Source: Bog-473 sp963728845
Lineage (GTDB): Bacteria; Actinomycetota; Acidimicrobiia; Acidimicrobiales; RAAP-2
Reading direction: 5' to 3'
NCBI GenBank assembly: GCA_963728845.1
Contig: CAVSLS010000052.1
Location: forward strand, 315,399 to 379,398
DNA length: 64,000 nucleotides
The notes under the pieces are model-generated. The model saw only the letters and a list, made by a program, of their open reading frames with translations, ran no database searches and had not been told where the DNA came from. The translations under genes and the position numbers were made by a program. Every line of letters starts with the position of its first letter. Within the stretch, counting starts at the first letter, position 1. Shown in pieces: positions 63,660-64,000 of the stretch.

Positions 63660-64000
63660 TCACGTGACGCCCGCCGGGTCGGGAGGACGGACGCCCGGCC
63701 CGGGCGCGGCCGACGAGAGCAGCAAGGCCGTGTTGGGGTTGAGCCCGTCGGCCGCCTTGGAGCGGTGCACCACCTGGAACTCGGAGAATTCGGCCAGGCC
63801 CCAGGGGGCCGTTCTCCACCCCGATGCCGCTCCACTTGAAGCCGCCGAAGGGCTGCTGCGGGGCCAACGCCAGATGCGTGTTGACCCAGGCGGTCCCGCA
63901 CTCGAGCTGCGCCGCCACGTCGGCGGCGCGGTCGGGGTCGGCGCTCCACACAGAGCCCGACAGGCCGAAGTGGGTGGCGTTGGCCCGGTCGATGGCGTGC
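63660..64000 (-). CDS. Aldehyde dehydrogenase, C-terminal part (runs off the window), frame broken
   Basis: The minus-strand frame entering at 64000 reads HAIDRANATHFGLSGSVWSA, WVNTHLALAPQQPFGGFKWS and GIGVENGP, the conserved C-terminal end of NAD-dependent aldehyde dehydrogenases of the ALDH/betaine-aldehyde type. At the G5 run 63804-63808 one extra base is present; the other frame continues GLAEFSEFQVVHRSKAADGL and ends with stop at 63660. The catalytic Cys lies beyond the right edge. Correcting the run gives a normal tail, so the gene is probably intact. Confidence 0.85.
   Translation of the reverse strand, partial: TPSTGPTPPTSACRALCGAPTPTAPPTWRRSSSAGPPGSTRIWRWPRSSPSAASSGAASGWRTAPWGLAEFSEFQVVHRSKAADGLNPNTALLLSSAAPGPGVRPPDPAGVT

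Overview
The window is high-GC bacterial chromosome with many GTG starts, 1-4 base ATGA/GTGA gene overlaps, ECF-sigma, LuxR-type and OmpR-type regulators, and secreted proteins built from 42-residue repeats opening with GYW. I infer a high-GC actinobacterium, most likely of the class Acidimicrobiia, because that repeat is, as far as I recall, abundant there. No rRNA, tRNA, CRISPR array, integrase or insertion sequence was recognised.

Layout. 1-2.2 kb: sugar C-methyltransferase-type genes and a small methyltransferase. 2.2-7 kb: an ECF sigma factor, the initiating polyprenyl-phosphate sugar transferase, a degenerate HIT-like protein and a LuxR-type regulator. 7-21.3 kb: a tightly coupled plus-strand operon with nucleotide-sugar dehydrogenase, GT4, asparagine synthase, MDR/Gfo bi-domain oxidoreductase, heparinase II/III-like protein, the four-step GDP-D-alpha-D-manno-heptose pathway (gmhB, gmhA, hddC, hddA), a second GT4 and an SDR epimerase. 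21.3-25.1 kb (minus): pyruvyltransferase, GT2, GT4. 25.4-32.5 kb (plus): Wzx-like flippase, LuxR regulator, two Wzz-like chain-length proteins, Wzy/ligase-like protein. This is a nearly complete Wzx/Wzy-type capsule or exopolysaccharide locus.

32.7-42 kb is accessory and partly decayed: a secreted alpha/beta hydrolase with a neocarzinostatin-like tail, broken remains of a GT1 glycosyltransferase, a TusA/DsrE pair and a GNAT enzyme, then three GH16-type paralogues (one intact with six repeats, one frameshifted lipoprotein, one internally deleted). 42-57 kb is a second glycan locus: BioF2-like acyltransferase, JmjC-like hydroxylase, GT2, GT4, polysaccharide deacetylase, second flippase, a 1125-residue membrane protein, SDR, GMC-type oxidoreductase and GT2. 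57.6-64 kb holds a small membrane protein, a secreted six-repeat protein with a recognisable promoter, a two-component system, a broken secreted-protein gene and the C-terminal end of an aldehyde dehydrogenase.

Two things stand out. The membrane protein at 49925-53302 carries a UvrD/PcrA helicase subdomain-2B-like segment between transmembrane helices. In addition, at least nine genes are broken by a single base; eight of these breaks need one base removed, usually from a short G/C run. Part of that is probably sequencing or assembly error, so asnB, hddA, the second Wzz-like gene and the aldehyde dehydrogenase may be intact in the living organism.
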